Part shown: one piece after another, positions 1 to 8,935 of the stretch
Numbering within the stretch: position 1 is the first letter of the stretch
How the letters are laid out: every line of letters begins with the position of its first letter
Assembly: GCA_001314705.1 (NCBI GenBank)
Contig: LJSU01000024.1
Span: forward strand, 224,976-288,975
Direction of reading: 5' to 3'
From: Rhodobacteraceae bacterium HLUCCO07
GTDB lineage: Bacteria > Pseudomonadota > Alphaproteobacteria > Rhodobacterales > Rhodobacteraceae
DNA length: 64,000 bases
Notes under the pieces: model-generated
Seen by the model: only the letters and a program-made list of their open reading frames with translations
What the model was told of the DNA's origin: nothing
The model's database searches: none
Made by a program: the position numbers and the translations under genes

Positions 1-140
1 GGCACCGCATAGGGCAAGGGCTCCATCACGCCATCGGTGATCTCGATCCGAAGCGGCCCGTCCTGCGCCTGTGCAGCGCTCATCCAGAGCCCTGCCGCAA
101 CAAGCATCATCATCAAGTTTCCGAGCAGTCTCATCATCAT
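1..140 (-). CDS. tolB: Tol-Pal system protein TolB, N-terminal part only
   Basis: Only the first 46 or so codons lie in the window; the gene continues off the left edge. The visible protein has a Met-rich hydrophobic signal peptide ending at AAQAQ, then the mature TolB start (LRIEITDGV). TolB is the periplasmic beta-propeller of the Tol-Pal envelope system and links Pal and TolA. Its ATG overlaps the tolA stop in a run of ATGATGATG, so three in-frame starts (140, 137, 134) are possible; 140 gives the ATGA overlap. It sits last in the tolQ-tolR-tolA-tolB order, as in other proteobacteria. Confidence 0.85.
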   Translation of the reverse strand, partial: MMMRLLGNLMMMLVAAGLWMSAAQAQDGPLRIEITDGVMEPLPYAV

Positions 141-1222
141 CTGAGCCTCATTTTCTCCGGATTGAACGTCATCTCGATTTCACGCCAGCTTTCGTATTTC
201 TCGGACGGCAAGTCGAAACCGCCCCGGCCACAGGCAATGATCGCCGTGCGCGCATTGCGAAAGGCGACATTGCGAGCGCCCTGATCGCCCCCTTCTGCCG
301 AGACGAGGCTGGGCGTACCGGCCAATGTGCCGTCCCGGTTCAATGTCACTGATACCACAACCGTGACCTCGGCGGCAGTCGAACCGGGATCGACATTCCA
401 GCAATTCGAAATGGCGAGTACAAGCGCGTCAGCTTCACCCTCACTTAAAGCCGGTGCCGTCGATTGCTCTTCTGATGCTTCAGCCTCCCCACGTTGGGCC
501 TCTTCCAGAACCGAGCTCACCGCGTCGGCAATGTCGGCATCCTGTTCATCCTCGGCCTGTGCGGTACTCTGCGGGCGTGGGCGTGGGCGCGCTGATCGGC
601 GCGGGGCCGCCGTCACGTCATCGGAGGCTTCCGGGGTAATGTCTGTCACCGATTCTTCGGGCGCGGTGGCCTCTTCCTCAGGCCGGGTCTCTTCGGCGGG
701 TGAATCCTCGGTCTCCTCGCGCACGACTTCATCCGGCGCCGCCTCTGGCTCGGGCGGCTGCGCAACCGGCTCGGGGGTGACTCGCTCGACTGGCCGAGAC
801 TGTGGGCGCCGAGAGGTATCGGGCACCAGAAGCGCACTCTCTTCCTCGGCAGGGGATGCGATCTCGGGCGGAAGGTCCTCGACGGATTGGGGTTGTGGCT
901 CCGGCAGCTCTGGCTCTGGACGCTCGTCAGTCGATGGAGTCTCGACAGACTCGGGTTCGCTTCGTTCCGGCGTGATGTCCGGCAAGGATGGCAGTTCCGA
1001 CGGGGTCGACTGGTCCTCTTCCGGCGCTTGCGGCATCGCCACATCCGCCGCCGTGTCCGGTGCGCGCTGCGCCGCCATCATCGCCTCGAACTCCTCACTC
1101 GAAATCACCGCCACGTCCCTGACCTCGAACGGCAGGGGCTCGGCATCGAACTGCCCCCCGAACAGCAGCCATCCGATGAGGCCGACATGCCCCACCGCGG
1201 ATATGATCTGACCGGTGTTCAT
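137..1222 (-). CDS. tolA: Tol system energy transducer TolA
   Basis: The 361-residue protein has one N-terminal membrane anchor (about residues 5-22), a long Pro/Glu/Ala-rich low-complexity domain (about 60-255) and a compact C-terminal domain (about 265-355) in which a single Cys pair could form (NCWNV and IIACGRG). This is the plan of TolA, which spans the periplasm and couples the TolQR proton motor to TolB/Pal at the outer membrane. The middle domain is acidic and Pro-rich rather than the Lys/Ala helix of E. coli TolA, as is usual in alphaproteobacteria. It lies 11 bases after tolR and overlaps tolB, so the genes form one operon. Confidence 0.88.
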   Translation of the reverse strand: MNTGQIISAVGHVGLIGWLLFGGQFDAEPLPFEVRDVAVISSEEFEAMMAAQRAPDTAADVAMPQAPEEDQSTPSELPSLPDITPERSEPESVETPSTDERPEPELPEPQPQSVEDLPPEIASPAEEESALLVPDTSRRPQSRPVERVTPEPVAQPPEPEAAPDEVVREETEDSPAEETRPEEEATAPEESVTDITPEASDDVTAAPRRSARPRPRPQSTAQAEDEQDADIADAVSSVLEEAQRGEAEASEEQSTAPALSEGEADALVLAISNCWNVDPGSTAAEVTVVVSVTLNRDGTLAGTPSLVSAEGGDQGARNVAFRNARTAIIACGRGGFDLPSEKYESWREIEMTFNPEKMRLR

Positions 1223-1233
1223 GCTCGAACCCG

Positions 1234-1713
1234 TCAGTTCCCCGTCTCGTCAAGCGAGGGCCCGTCAATATCCGTGACCAGACCGATATTCGAAAAGCCG
1301 CCGCGATTGAGCGCCCCCATCACCTGCACCACCTGCTCATAGGGCACGGCTCCATCTGCGCGCAGGAAGACCCGATCGCTGGCCCGCTCCGCCGCCACCG
1401 CGCGCAACTTTGCCAAAAGCTCATCACGCCCGACCTCCGTGCGCTGCAACATAATCACACCGTCACTCGTGATCGTCACGGTCAAGGGTTCCTCGGCCTC
1501 GCTGGGCAGCGCATTCGCCGCAGTCTTGGGCAATTCAACCGGAACCCCTACAGTCATCAGCGGAGCAGCAACCATGAAGATGATCAACAGAACGAGCATC
1601 ACATCGACAAAGGGCGTCACGTTGATCTCGCTCATCGGCACAGCACGCCCGCCTCGGCGCCGGCGACGCGATCCGCCGCCTGCACCCGACGACTTTATGA
1701 CTCCTGCCCCCAT
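1234..1713 (-). CDS. tolR: Tol system proton-channel subunit TolR
   Basis: The 159-residue ExbD/TolR family protein has a basic cytoplasmic start (RRRRRGG), the family motif SEINVTPFVDVMLVLLIIF with the conserved membrane Asp, and a periplasmic domain ending in a helix (EQVVQVMGALNRGGF). With TolQ it makes the proton-driven motor of the Tol system in the inner membrane. One base separates it from tolQ, and tolA follows closely, which supports co-transcription. Confidence 0.93.
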   Translation of the reverse strand: MGAGVIKSSGAGGGSRRRRRGGRAVPMSEINVTPFVDVMLVLLIIFMVAAPLMTVGVPVELPKTAANALPSEAEEPLTVTITSDGVIMLQRTEVGRDELLAKLRAVAAERASDRVFLRADGAVPYEQVVQVMGALNRGGFSNIGLVTDIDGPSLDETGN

Positions 1714-1714
1714 C

Positions 1715-2410
1715 TCAGCTATCCAACTGCCGGCTCAGGATCGTGGAGAACTCATCGGCAAATGCTTCATATCCAGCGATGATCCGATCACTGTCGGCGG
1801 AAAGCTTGTTGTAGAAGATCACAGCCGGAATCGCCGCAAGAAGTCCCAGTCCGGTGGCCAGAAGCGCCTCGGCGATGCCAGGTGCCACGACGGCAAGATT
1901 GGTGTTCTGCTGCTGCGCGATCTCGATGAATGAATTCATGATCCCGATCACCGTGCCGAACAGCCCCACGAAGGGCGCGGTCGACCCCACAGTCGCAAGC
2001 ACCGGCAATCCGCTCTGCAGGCTTTCGGCCTGCTTGGCGATTGCCACGTCCATAGACCGGTCGATCCGGGCCTGCGCACCTGCGATGAACCTTCCATCTG
2101 CCCGGTGCGAGCGCCGCCATTCTATCATGCCGGCCGCAAAGACTTTCTCCGACTGGCCCTTTGGGTCGGGCCCGATCTGCTCGAAAAGCTGATCCAGCGG
2201 CTCGCCGGACCAGAAGGCCCGGTCAAACCGCGCCGATTCTCGCCGCGCCTTGCGATAGTCGATGAGTTTCTGGAAAATGATCGCCCACGACCAGAAAGAC
2301 GCGAGGACCAGTACGATCATCACGAGCTTAACCGTGAGCGTCGCACGCATGAACAAAGCCCACATCGTGAACTCGATATCTTGCGCCAGGGCAAGGGTTT
2401 CTGCTTCCAT
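1715..2410 (-). CDS. tolQ: Tol system proton-channel subunit TolQ
   Basis: This is a MotA/TolQ/ExbB family inner-membrane protein of 231 residues. It has an N-terminal membrane segment (LVMIVLVLASFWSWAII) and two C-terminal segments around ATVGSTAPFVGLFGTVIGIM and GIAEALLATGLGLLAAIP, the TolQ signatures. The frame stays open to a GTG at 2446, but the ATG at 2410 gives the usual TolQ start (MEAETLALAQDIEF), so 2410 was chosen; an AGCAGG lies a few bases upstream. It works with TolR as the Tol motor. Confidence 0.92.
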   Translation of the reverse strand: MEAETLALAQDIEFTMWALFMRATLTVKLVMIVLVLASFWSWAIIFQKLIDYRKARRESARFDRAFWSGEPLDQLFEQIGPDPKGQSEKVFAAGMIEWRRSHRADGRFIAGAQARIDRSMDVAIAKQAESLQSGLPVLATVGSTAPFVGLFGTVIGIMNSFIEIAQQQNTNLAVVAPGIAEALLATGLGLLAAIPAVIFYNKLSADSDRIIAGYEAFADEFSTILSRQLDS

Positions 2411-2541
2411 ATGCCTGCTCGTTATTTCGACCGTCTGTTGCGGCACTTCTTGAACGTCAAACTAGCTGATTTTCAAGGGGAAAGCCAACAGCTTTGAATC
2501 ACGTTTGCGCGCACCAGGGCCAGGCGGCGATTTCCCGCCAC

Positions 2542-2928
2542 TCAAGCCCCTGGCGCATCCCACTGCGGCATGCGCACAGGCTTGCCCTCAAGCGTCATAC
2601 AGATCACTGTGACCATGGCCCGGAACAAGAGCTTTTCCCCACGCTTGACCTGCTGGCCCATAACCATGCGTACCGGCTTGCGACTCTCCACCCAGGTCTC
2701 GACCACCAATTCGTCATCGAGACGCGCCGGAGCAAGATAATCCGCCTCGACCCGGCGCACGGCGTAAACGATCCCGTCTTCGTTCTTCATCCGGTTCTGA
2801 TCCAGCCCGACCGCACGCACCCATTCGCTGCGCCCGCGCTCGATATATCGCAGGTAATTGGCGTAATAGACGATACCGGCCATGTCGGTATCCTCGTAAT
2901 AGACCCGGATTGGTAACTTGTAGATCAT
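2542..2928 (-). CDS. ybgC: Tol-Pal-associated acyl-CoA thioesterase YbgC
   Basis: The 128-residue hotdog-fold protein carries the YbgC/4-hydroxybenzoyl-CoA thioesterase motif with its catalytic Asp (YYEDTDMAGIVYYANYLRY). Members hydrolyse acyl-CoA thioesters in the cytoplasm, and the gene is characteristically the first of the tol-pal cluster, as here, 131 bases upstream of tolQ. The length is normal for the family. The real substrate is not shown by sequence. Confidence 0.92.
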   Translation of the reverse strand: MIYKLPIRVYYEDTDMAGIVYYANYLRYIERGRSEWVRAVGLDQNRMKNEDGIVYAVRRVEADYLAPARLDDELVVETWVESRKPVRMVMGQQVKRGEKLLFRAMVTVICMTLEGKPVRMPQWDAPGA

Positions 2929-3098
2929 GCTCGCCCTCTCGCATGGTTGATTGCACGTTAGGTTGCGCCCGGCACGGCTTCAAGTGCAACCCGCCCCATG
3001 CATCTTGCTCGAAATACTTCTGCCAAAGGCATCCGCCCAACTCTTGGACGGCGCCTGGTGGGTGAGCGCACCGCACAAAGAGGCCGGACCGCGTCGCA

Positions 3099-5342
3099 TC
3101 AAGCGAAGTCAACAAATTTCGCAAACGGCATCTCGCGCAGCCGTTGCCCGGTCGCGGCAAAGATCGCATTGGCCAGCGCAGGTGCGGCCGGCGGCACCGG
3201 CGGCTCGCCTATACCCAAAACCCTGTCGCCGTTTTCCAGACCTCGCACCTCGATCTCGGGGCATTGGTCGATCCGCATCGCCTTGAAGAGATCGAAATTC
3301 TCCTGCTCGACCCGGCCGTCGGCAAATGTGATCTCACCCGTCATCGCATGCCCCAGCCCGAACACCGCGCCGCCCTTCACCAGCCCATCGAAATTGACAG
3401 GATCGACCAAGCGGCCCACCTCGGCGGCGACCCAGACCCTTTCGATCCGCAACCCCGCTTCGGTCTGGCGAACCTCCACGATCTCCGCACAGGGCACACC
3501 AAAGGATGTGACAAGCGCCACGCCCCGACCCACGCCCTCTTCGGGGCGCGGGCCCGACCACGCGGCCATCTCGCCCACCGCTTCAAGAACCTTGCGCGTG
3601 GGCTCATGGAAACAAAGTCGCAATCGCTCTTCCAGCGGGTCCGCGCCAGCGGCATGGATCAATTCATCCAGAAATCCCTCGTGAAAGAAACCGTTGATCG
3701 ACGCGCCGACCGACCGCCATGAACTCACCGGCGCAAGCCGCGGCGCGCGATACCCCGTGACCCGGCAATCGGGGATCGCATAGGCCTGATCCCACGCCGC
3801 CTGCACGATGGTCGAATCCGGCCCCGGCATCGGCAGGCCCTGCCGCTCGCCCATCTGGCTGGCCATGATCGACGGCGCGGCGACGTGGTAATCCAGGGCC
3901 CGCACCCGCCCGTCCGTGATCGCGCCTTTCATTCGCGCCATCCCGACCGGGCGCAGGAAATCCTGTCGCGTGTCCTCTTCGCGGCTATAGGTGAGCTTGA
4001 CCGGACGTCCCCCCGCCTGCATCGCGATCTGCGCCGCACGGATAACCACGTCATCCTCGAGCCGGTGACCGAAACTCCCGCCCATCATCAGCACATGCAC
4101 ATGCACCTGCTCGGCATCGACCCCGCAGATCTCGGCGACATGCGACTGGGCAAAACGCGGCACCTGCGTGCCGGTCCAGACATCCACGCGCCCCTCTTGC
4201 ACCCAAACGGTTGCGTTGACGGGCTCAAGCGGCGCATGCGCCAGATACGGCGCGCGGTATTCCGCCTCGATCGGGGCATCGCCCAGCGCCGACTCGACAT
4301 CGCCCTCGTCTCGCTGGCGCGAATCCCGCCGGTCGGACACGAAGCTATCGGCCAGGGCTTGCCAATGTTCTGCCTGTTCGCCCGGATGATCCGCCGGCCC
4401 CCAGTCACATTCCACCGCCTCGGCCGCGCGAAAGGCACGCCAGGTATTATCGGCCAGAACCGCAACCCCGCCGGGGATATCAAAAACCGCTTCGACCCCG
4501 CGCATCTCCTCGGCGGCTTGCGCATCATACCCGTTCAACGCCCCGCCCCGCCGCGGGTTGAGCCGAACCGCCGCATGCACCATGTCAGGCCGTTCCACGT
4601 CGATGCCATACTCCTGCGCACCGGTCGATTTCGCCACGATGTCGATGCGCTTCATCGGTTTGCCGATATAGCGCCATTCCTCGGGTTCGCGCAGTCGCAC
4701 CTTTGTCACCGGCTCCAGCCCCGCCGCCACGGGCGCCAGTTCCTCATAGGCCAATTCCCGCCCGTCAGGCAGGATCACCCGGCCACTCCCGGTATCGAGC
4801 GCCGTCACGTTGATCCCCGAAACCTCGGCCGCCGCCGCCTTCAATGTCTCGCGTGCCACGGCCCCGGCCACGCGCAGCTTTTCCCAGGCATCGGGCACGG
4901 TTGTCGATCCGCCGGTGATCTGCATACCGAGGAATTTCATCGGCGCATCCATCACGTCGCGCAACGTCTCGGCCATGAACCCTTCGTCGTAATACGCAAA
5001 TGGCACCGCCTCGGCGCTTAGCGCGGTATTGTAATAGGCTCCGCTTGGCGGGCCTGGATCGACATTGACTTTCTCCAGATCGACATCCAATTCTTCCGCG
5101 ATCAACGCCGCCTGGACATGATACGCCCCTTGTCCCTTGTCACCGCGCGGCGTGATCAGCGTCACACCTTCACCGTTGATCAGCACATAGGGCGTGAGCG
5201 CCGCCTCACCCTCGCCCAACCCGTCGAGCAGAGGGTTCTTCGCCGGGCGCTGGTACATGACATAACCGAACGCCACACCCCCCAAAACCGCCGCCGACCC
5301 GATCAGGAACGTGCGTCGCGCGATTTTTCCGACCTTGCCCAT
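3099..5342 (-). CDS. Molybdopterin-binding large subunit of an xanthine dehydrogenase-family aldehyde/isoquinoline oxidoreductase
   Basis: The protein has 747 residues from the ATG at 5342, which has AGGGAGGG at proper spacing; the frame remains open upstream but that stretch overlaps the small subunit. It begins with a twin-arginine-type signal (ARRTFLIGSAAVLGG), so it is probably exported folded with its cofactor. Motifs of the large (molybdenum) subunit of the isoquinoline 1-oxidoreductase (IorB) type include GTQVPRFAQ, GGSFGHRLEDD and GYRAPRLAPVSSWRSVG. The C-terminal GIGEPPVPPAAPALANAI is the MoCo-site loop with its conserved Glu. The [2Fe-2S] partner lies directly upstream. The family oxidises aldehydes or N-heterocycles; the substrate here is unknown. 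Confidence 0.85.
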   Translation of the reverse strand: MGKVGKIARRTFLIGSAAVLGGVAFGYVMYQRPAKNPLLDGLGEGEAALTPYVLINGEGVTLITPRGDKGQGAYHVQAALIAEELDVDLEKVNVDPGPPSGAYYNTALSAEAVPFAYYDEGFMAETLRDVMDAPMKFLGMQITGGSTTVPDAWEKLRVAGAVARETLKAAAAEVSGINVTALDTGSGRVILPDGRELAYEELAPVAAGLEPVTKVRLREPEEWRYIGKPMKRIDIVAKSTGAQEYGIDVERPDMVHAAVRLNPRRGGALNGYDAQAAEEMRGVEAVFDIPGGVAVLADNTWRAFRAAEAVECDWGPADHPGEQAEHWQALADSFVSDRRDSRQRDEGDVESALGDAPIEAEYRAPYLAHAPLEPVNATVWVQEGRVDVWTGTQVPRFAQSHVAEICGVDAEQVHVHVLMMGGSFGHRLEDDVVIRAAQIAMQAGGRPVKLTYSREEDTRQDFLRPVGMARMKGAITDGRVRALDYHVAAPSIMASQMGERQGLPMPGPDSTIVQAAWDQAYAIPDCRVTGYRAPRLAPVSSWRSVGASINGFFHEGFLDELIHAAGADPLEERLRLCFHEPTRKVLEAVGEMAAWSGPRPEEGVGRGVALVTSFGVPCAEIVEVRQTEAGLRIERVWVAAEVGRLVDPVNFDGLVKGGAVFGLGHAMTGEITFADGRVEQENFDLFKAMRIDQCPEIEVRGLENGDRVLGIGEPPVPPAAPALANAIFAATGQRLREMPFAKFVDFA

Positions 5343-5344
5343 GA

Positions 5345-5806
5345 TCATCCCTCCCTGACCCGCTCGCCCGCCGACTTCACCGCTTCGCGGATGCGCGGAT
5401 AGGTGCCACAGCGGCACAGGTTGGACCGCATCGCCTCGTCGATCTCGGTATCGCTCGGGTTTCTGTTCTCGCTCAGCAAGGATGCCGCCGACATGATCTG
5501 CCCCGACTGGCAATAGCCACATTGCGCTACCTGGTGCTCAATCCATGCCGACTGCACCGCCCGCAATACAGGCAATTCGTCTGCATCCGCCTCGATCGTC
5601 GTGACCTCGCCCCAAACGTCACCTGCAAAAACCTGACAGGATTTGACCGCCTCGCCGTCGATATGCACCGTGCAGGCCCCGCATTGCGCGATCCCGCAAC
5701 CGTATTTCACGCCCTTGATCCCCAACTCATCCCTGAGTACCCACAAAAGCGGCATGTCCTCTTCGACATCCAGCTCATGAGCCAAGCCATTTACCTCGAT
5801 CTGCAT
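5345..5806 (-). CDS. (2Fe-2S)-binding subunit of the molybdenum hydroxylase
   Basis: The 153-residue protein has an N-terminal plant-type ferredoxin cluster ([17 protein letters not shown] ... C) and a C-terminal helical cluster domain ([10 protein letters not shown] and [15 protein letters not shown]), the standard two-cluster plan of IorA/CoxS-like subunits. It passes electrons between the molybdenum site of the following gene product and an external acceptor. The start at 5806 was chosen because AGGAGG lies just upstream; the open frame reaches 5857. Two bases separate its stop from the ATG of the large subunit, so translation is coupled. Confidence 0.9.
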   Translation of the reverse strand: MQIEVNGLAHELDVEEDMPLLWVLRDELGIKGVKYGCGIAQCGACTVHIDGEAVKSCQVFAGDVWGEVTTIEADADELPVLRAVQSAWIEHQVAQCGYCQSGQIMSAASLLSENRNPSDTEIDEAMRSNLCRCGTYPRIREAVKSAGERVREG

Positions 5807-5981
5807 TACCGCCTCCTGATCTGCGTTCGCTATCAATGTAGCCCCGATTAACGACAATTAAACTCACAGACCGGGAGAACATGCACCGGACTTCATGAGC
5901 CCAAGCATATTGGAATGACGCATTTACCGCGGAAACCGGCTTGCACAGGGTAACATGCAGGACTATCTAGATAAGTGAGCA

Positions 5982-6055
5982 GCGGGTATGGTGTAGTGGT
6001 AGCGCGCCGGCTTCCCAAGCCTGAAGTGCGGGTTCGATTCCCGCTACCCGCTCCA
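5982..6055 (+). tRNA. tRNA-Gly (anticodon CCC)
   Basis: A full cloverleaf is visible: acceptor arms GCGGGTA/TACCCGC, a D-loop with GTGGTAGC, anticodon loop TTCCCAA (anticodon CCC at 6014-6016), T-arm with GGTTCGATTCC, and an encoded CCA at 6053-6055. It is 74 nt including CCA. The acceptor stem is perfectly paired. Confidence 0.96.
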
Positions 6056-6383
6056 GACACTCATTCATTGACTGAAAAGCTTCGACAAGCATTTCTTCGT
6101 CCGCCCTGTCTGGCGCATCGAAATCAGCCCGTTTCGCAGGATCGAAGCTCAGTCTTTCAGCCAGCTCCGTTCACTTCAAACCAACACCGGTGCGATCCCG
6201 TTTTGACCTTCATCAGCAGGTGAGTTTCGTTTTCAAGCTTATGTGCAAGTCCAGAAGGGACGAGCCAAATCGTTTCGCACTTAAACGAAAACACCCGAAA
6301 CAAAGCGCACGTTCGACCGAAGGGAGAGGCAGCGTACTTCGGCGCCGCTTTTACCTGAAACACAAGCGGGCATGTAGCGCGCG
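6056..6383. other. Gene-free stretch between tRNA-Gly and the MBL gene
   Basis: This stretch of about 330 bases lies downstream of tRNA-Gly. Short open frames occur on both strands but none has a convincing ribosome-binding site or recognisable product. I see no terminator or repeat in it. Confidence 0.5.
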
Positions 6384-7295
6384 TTATTCCCATTCCATCT
6401 CCTCATAGGCGGCCTGCGCGTTGCGACCTGCGAGGCTCTCGAACTGCTCGAGGTCGGACCATGCCGACTGGTCGATCTCCGGCGCCTCCATGATGCTGCC
6501 GCCCGCGTCCATCAACGTGCCGATCTCGGTGCGCAGGTTGACGAGATAGTCATGGGTTTCGCGCCTCGCCGTGGCCAGATCGGTGGCCCGCCCATGACCT
6601 GGGACGACATGCGCCGGTTCGAACGTGGCCATTTCTTCAAAGACGGCAACCCAGCTGCGGGTGTTGCGTGCCGGCCCGTTGCCGAGCAAACGATCCACGT
6701 AAACGATATCGCCGGTGAACATCACGTCGCGTTCCTCCAGCCAGACAAAACTGTCGCCGAGGGTGTGGGCCTGACCGCGATGCATGATCTCGAAGGTCAT
6801 CCCACCTAAGTCCAGCCTGTGATCGGTCTCGAATGTCACGTCGGCAAAGCTGGGCTCGGTCCCGTCCAGCCCCTCTCCTAGGAACTGCGCCAGTGCGCTC
6901 ATCTGTTCTGAGGCGCGATCATGCTGATCCGCGGCGGCCGCCTCCGAGGCGATCACGGTGGCGCCTTGTGCCTGCCAGTATCCATTGCCGAGCCAGCGAT
7001 GATCCTGCCCCCCGGTGTTGATCACATAAACCACGGGCTTTTCGGTAACGCCGCGCACCACCTCATGCAACATTCCCGCACCATGCCATGAGCCGCCCGG
7101 ATCAATCAGCACTGCCCCCTCGGCCGTCACCACAAGGCCGAAGGTCGCATTATTGCCAAGATTATCCGAACTGCGCTGCTCTGTCTCGCCAACGATTGCC
7201 CAGACATTTTCTGTGACCGGCTGGACTTCAAGAACGTCGCCAGAAACCAGACTGGGAACGGCCAAGAGCGTGGCGGTCAAGAGGCCCCTGATCAT
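6384..7295 (-). CDS. Exported metallo-beta-lactamase-fold protein (SoxH-like)
   Basis: The 303-residue protein has an N-terminal signal peptide (IRGLLTATLLAVPSLVSG), so it is probably periplasmic. It keeps the MBL-fold strands, GDIVYVDR and the C-terminal VPGHG motif, but the usual HxHxDH zinc motif reads TGGQDHRWLGN, so only the DH part is present. It resembles SoxH / quinoprotein-relay MBL proteins, whose substrate is not established. Its ATG overlaps the stop of the mini-thioredoxin by four bases (ATGA), making it the last gene of the arsR-permease-thioredoxin-MBL unit. It is not adjacent to the sox cluster of this window. Confidence 0.75.
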   Translation of the reverse strand: MIRGLLTATLLAVPSLVSGDVLEVQPVTENVWAIVGETEQRSSDNLGNNATFGLVVTAEGAVLIDPGGSWHGAGMLHEVVRGVTEKPVVYVINTGGQDHRWLGNGYWQAQGATVIASEAAAADQHDRASEQMSALAQFLGEGLDGTEPSFADVTFETDHRLDLGGMTFEIMHRGQAHTLGDSFVWLEERDVMFTGDIVYVDRLLGNGPARNTRSWVAVFEEMATFEPAHVVPGHGRATDLATARRETHDYLVNLRTEIGTLMDAGGSIMEAPEIDQSAWSDLEQFESLAGRNAQAAYEEMEWE

Positions 7296-7528
7296 GCACC
7301 GATCCACGCCTCGACCGCGCCCGCATCCGGCAGACCGCCCGCATGCACAAGCTTGCCATCGACGGAAACGCCCGGTGTCGACATGACACCCGCCATCGCG
7401 ATCGACCTCGCATCAGTCACTTTTTCGATCTCCACATCGACCCCCAGTTTGTCTGCAGTTTCCTTGACCATCTTCGCGGCCGTTTCACAGCGCTGGCAAC
7501 CGGGTCCATAGACCTTGACGTTTTTCAT
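7292..7528 (-). CDS. Small thioredoxin-like (TM0996/MTH895 family) protein
   Basis: The 78-residue redox protein has an N-terminal KVYGPGCQRCETA motif (CxxC at residues 10-13), a cis-Pro motif STPGVSVDG and a final helix. Members of this family are often encoded next to DUF318/ArsP-type permeases and ArsR regulators, exactly as here, and are thought to reduce the permease or its substrate; that role is inferred. Its start lies 12 bases after the permease stop, and it overlaps the next gene by four bases. Confidence 0.85.
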   Translation of the reverse strand: MKNVKVYGPGCQRCETAAKMVKETADKLGVDVEIEKVTDARSIAMAGVMSTPGVSVDGKLVHAGGLPDAGAVEAWIGA

Positions 7529-7540
7529 GTGCGTGTCCTT

Positions 7541-8597
7541 TCAAAGGATGAAGTTGAAGAGAAAGCCGGTGGCGAGAAACCCTGCCGATACGACCGCGAT
7601 GAAGATCGCGATCAAGCGATACGTCAGCACCTGCTTGAGAATGATCATTTCGGGTAGACTGAACGCGATCACCGACATCATGAAGGCCAGCGTCGTGCCG
7701 AGTGCCGCCCCCTTTCCCAGAAGCGCCTCCACGATCGGGATGACCCCAGCCGCGTTGGTGTACATCGGCACGCCCACCACCACTGCTGCCGGAACCGACC
7801 ACCAAGCCTCGCCGCACATGATCCGCAGCATCATCGCCTCGGGCACATAGCCATGAATCAACGCACCGATGGAGATACCGACGACGACCCAGATCCAGAC
7901 TTTGCCGACAATCTCGCGCACCTGCTCCAAGCCGATTCTCAGGCGTTCGGCAAAGGTGAGGCGCTCCTCGGGCAGGTCACCCACGGGGCCTGCATTCAAC
8001 TTACGCACCCAGTCCTGCAAGTAGCGCTCCAGCCCCAACTTGCCCAGCACGAAGCCCGCGACCGTGGCAATGGTGAAGCCGAAGACAAGGTAGATCGTGG
8101 CGATCTTCCATCCCACGACGCCATAAAGCAGGCCCAGCCCCAGTGGTCCCACCATCGGACCCGCGATCAGGAAGGAAAACGTCACCCCGAGCGGGATGCC
8201 CGCCGAGACTAAGCCAATGAACAATGGCACTGACGAGCAGGAGCAGAACGGCGTTAGCACGCCGAGCGCAGCCGCCAGCGGATAGCCAGCGATCTCGCGC
8301 TTGCCGGCCAGGATCGCCCGGGTCTTCTCGGGACTGAACCAGCTGCGCAGCACGCCGGTCACAAAGACGATCGCAGCGAGCAACAGCAGAACCTTTGGCA
8401 CGTAAGTAAATGAAAAAGGCGATCGCCTCACCCGTGTGACTATGGCGGTCAACCGGGAATAATGAAGTCGCCCATTCCGAAAACGGGATCAACATTGAAT
8501 AAAGCGCATACCAGAGCAGAGCGGCCACAGGCAGCACCGCATACCAGAACACGTCCGACACGCCGCGCGGCGTGGTGTCTTGTGTCTCAGAGCTCAC
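7541..8597 (-). pseudogene. ArsP/YraQ-like (DUF318) permease broken by a frameshift
   Basis: The N-terminal part (GTG at 8597, about 65 residues ending in HTGEAIAFFIY) and the rest (from VPKVLLLLAAIVF to the stop at 7541) are in different frames. The join lies at a tandem GTAA-GTAA (TTACTTAC on the coding strand) at 8402-8409; removing one TTAC restores a continuous permease of about 350 residues. The second part has the family motif LTPFCSCSSVPLFIGL and several membrane segments, including PMYTNAAGVIPIVEALL. Relatives (ArsP) export methylated or aromatic arsenicals; that substrate is inferred. The GTG overlaps the arsR stop (GTGA). A sequencing error remains possible. Confidence 0.8.
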
Positions 8598-8884
8598 GCG
8601 AATTGCATTTCGTCAGCATGTTCAACAGCCAGAACCGCCTGAACCACGGCTCGGTATTCCGGGGCCAGGGCCGGGTTGCTGCGATAGCGAACCCATTGCG
8701 CGTCCCGCCGCCCGATCACGAGGCCCGCCTCCTTTAGTACCTTCATGTGCCGCGACATCCGGCTCTGGCTGACCTCCAGTCGCTCCATCAATTCGCAGAC
8801 GCAATGCTCCTCCCCATCGCCGAGGATTTGTATCGCTTGCAGTCGCGTCCGCTCTGCAAGTGCCGATAGAATCGTGAGAATCAT
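8594..8884 (-). CDS. arsR: ArsR-family metalloid-responsive repressor
   Basis: The 96-residue winged-helix protein has the thiol motif HCVCEL in the recognition-helix region, matching the arsenite-sensing ELCVCDL site of classical ArsR, and the DNA-reading stretch VSQSRMSRHMKVLKEAGLV. The start at 8884 has GGAG six bases upstream; the frame is open to 8917. It leads a minus-strand unit with the frameshifted permease, mini-thioredoxin and MBL protein. It probably represses its own promoter, where a 10-bp palindrome lies 25 bases upstream, and releases DNA on As(III) or a related metalloid. Confidence 0.9.
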   Translation of the reverse strand: MILTILSALAERTRLQAIQILGDGEEHCVCELMERLEVSQSRMSRHMKVLKEAGLVIGRRDAQWVRYRSNPALAPEYRAVVQAVLAVEHADEMQFA

Positions 8885-8908
8885 CGCGTGCTCCACTTCA
8901 TATTTCCT

Positions 8909-8918
8909 TATGCGCATA
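8909..8918. promoter_or_regulatory. Perfect 10-bp palindrome, candidate ArsR operator
   Basis: TATGCGCATA lies 25 bases upstream of the arsR ATG, between the start codon and the FNR-type box. Position and symmetry suit an autoregulatory operator; binding is inferred, not shown. Confidence 0.4.
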
Positions 8919-8935
8919 CGCGGCTATGCAACTCC

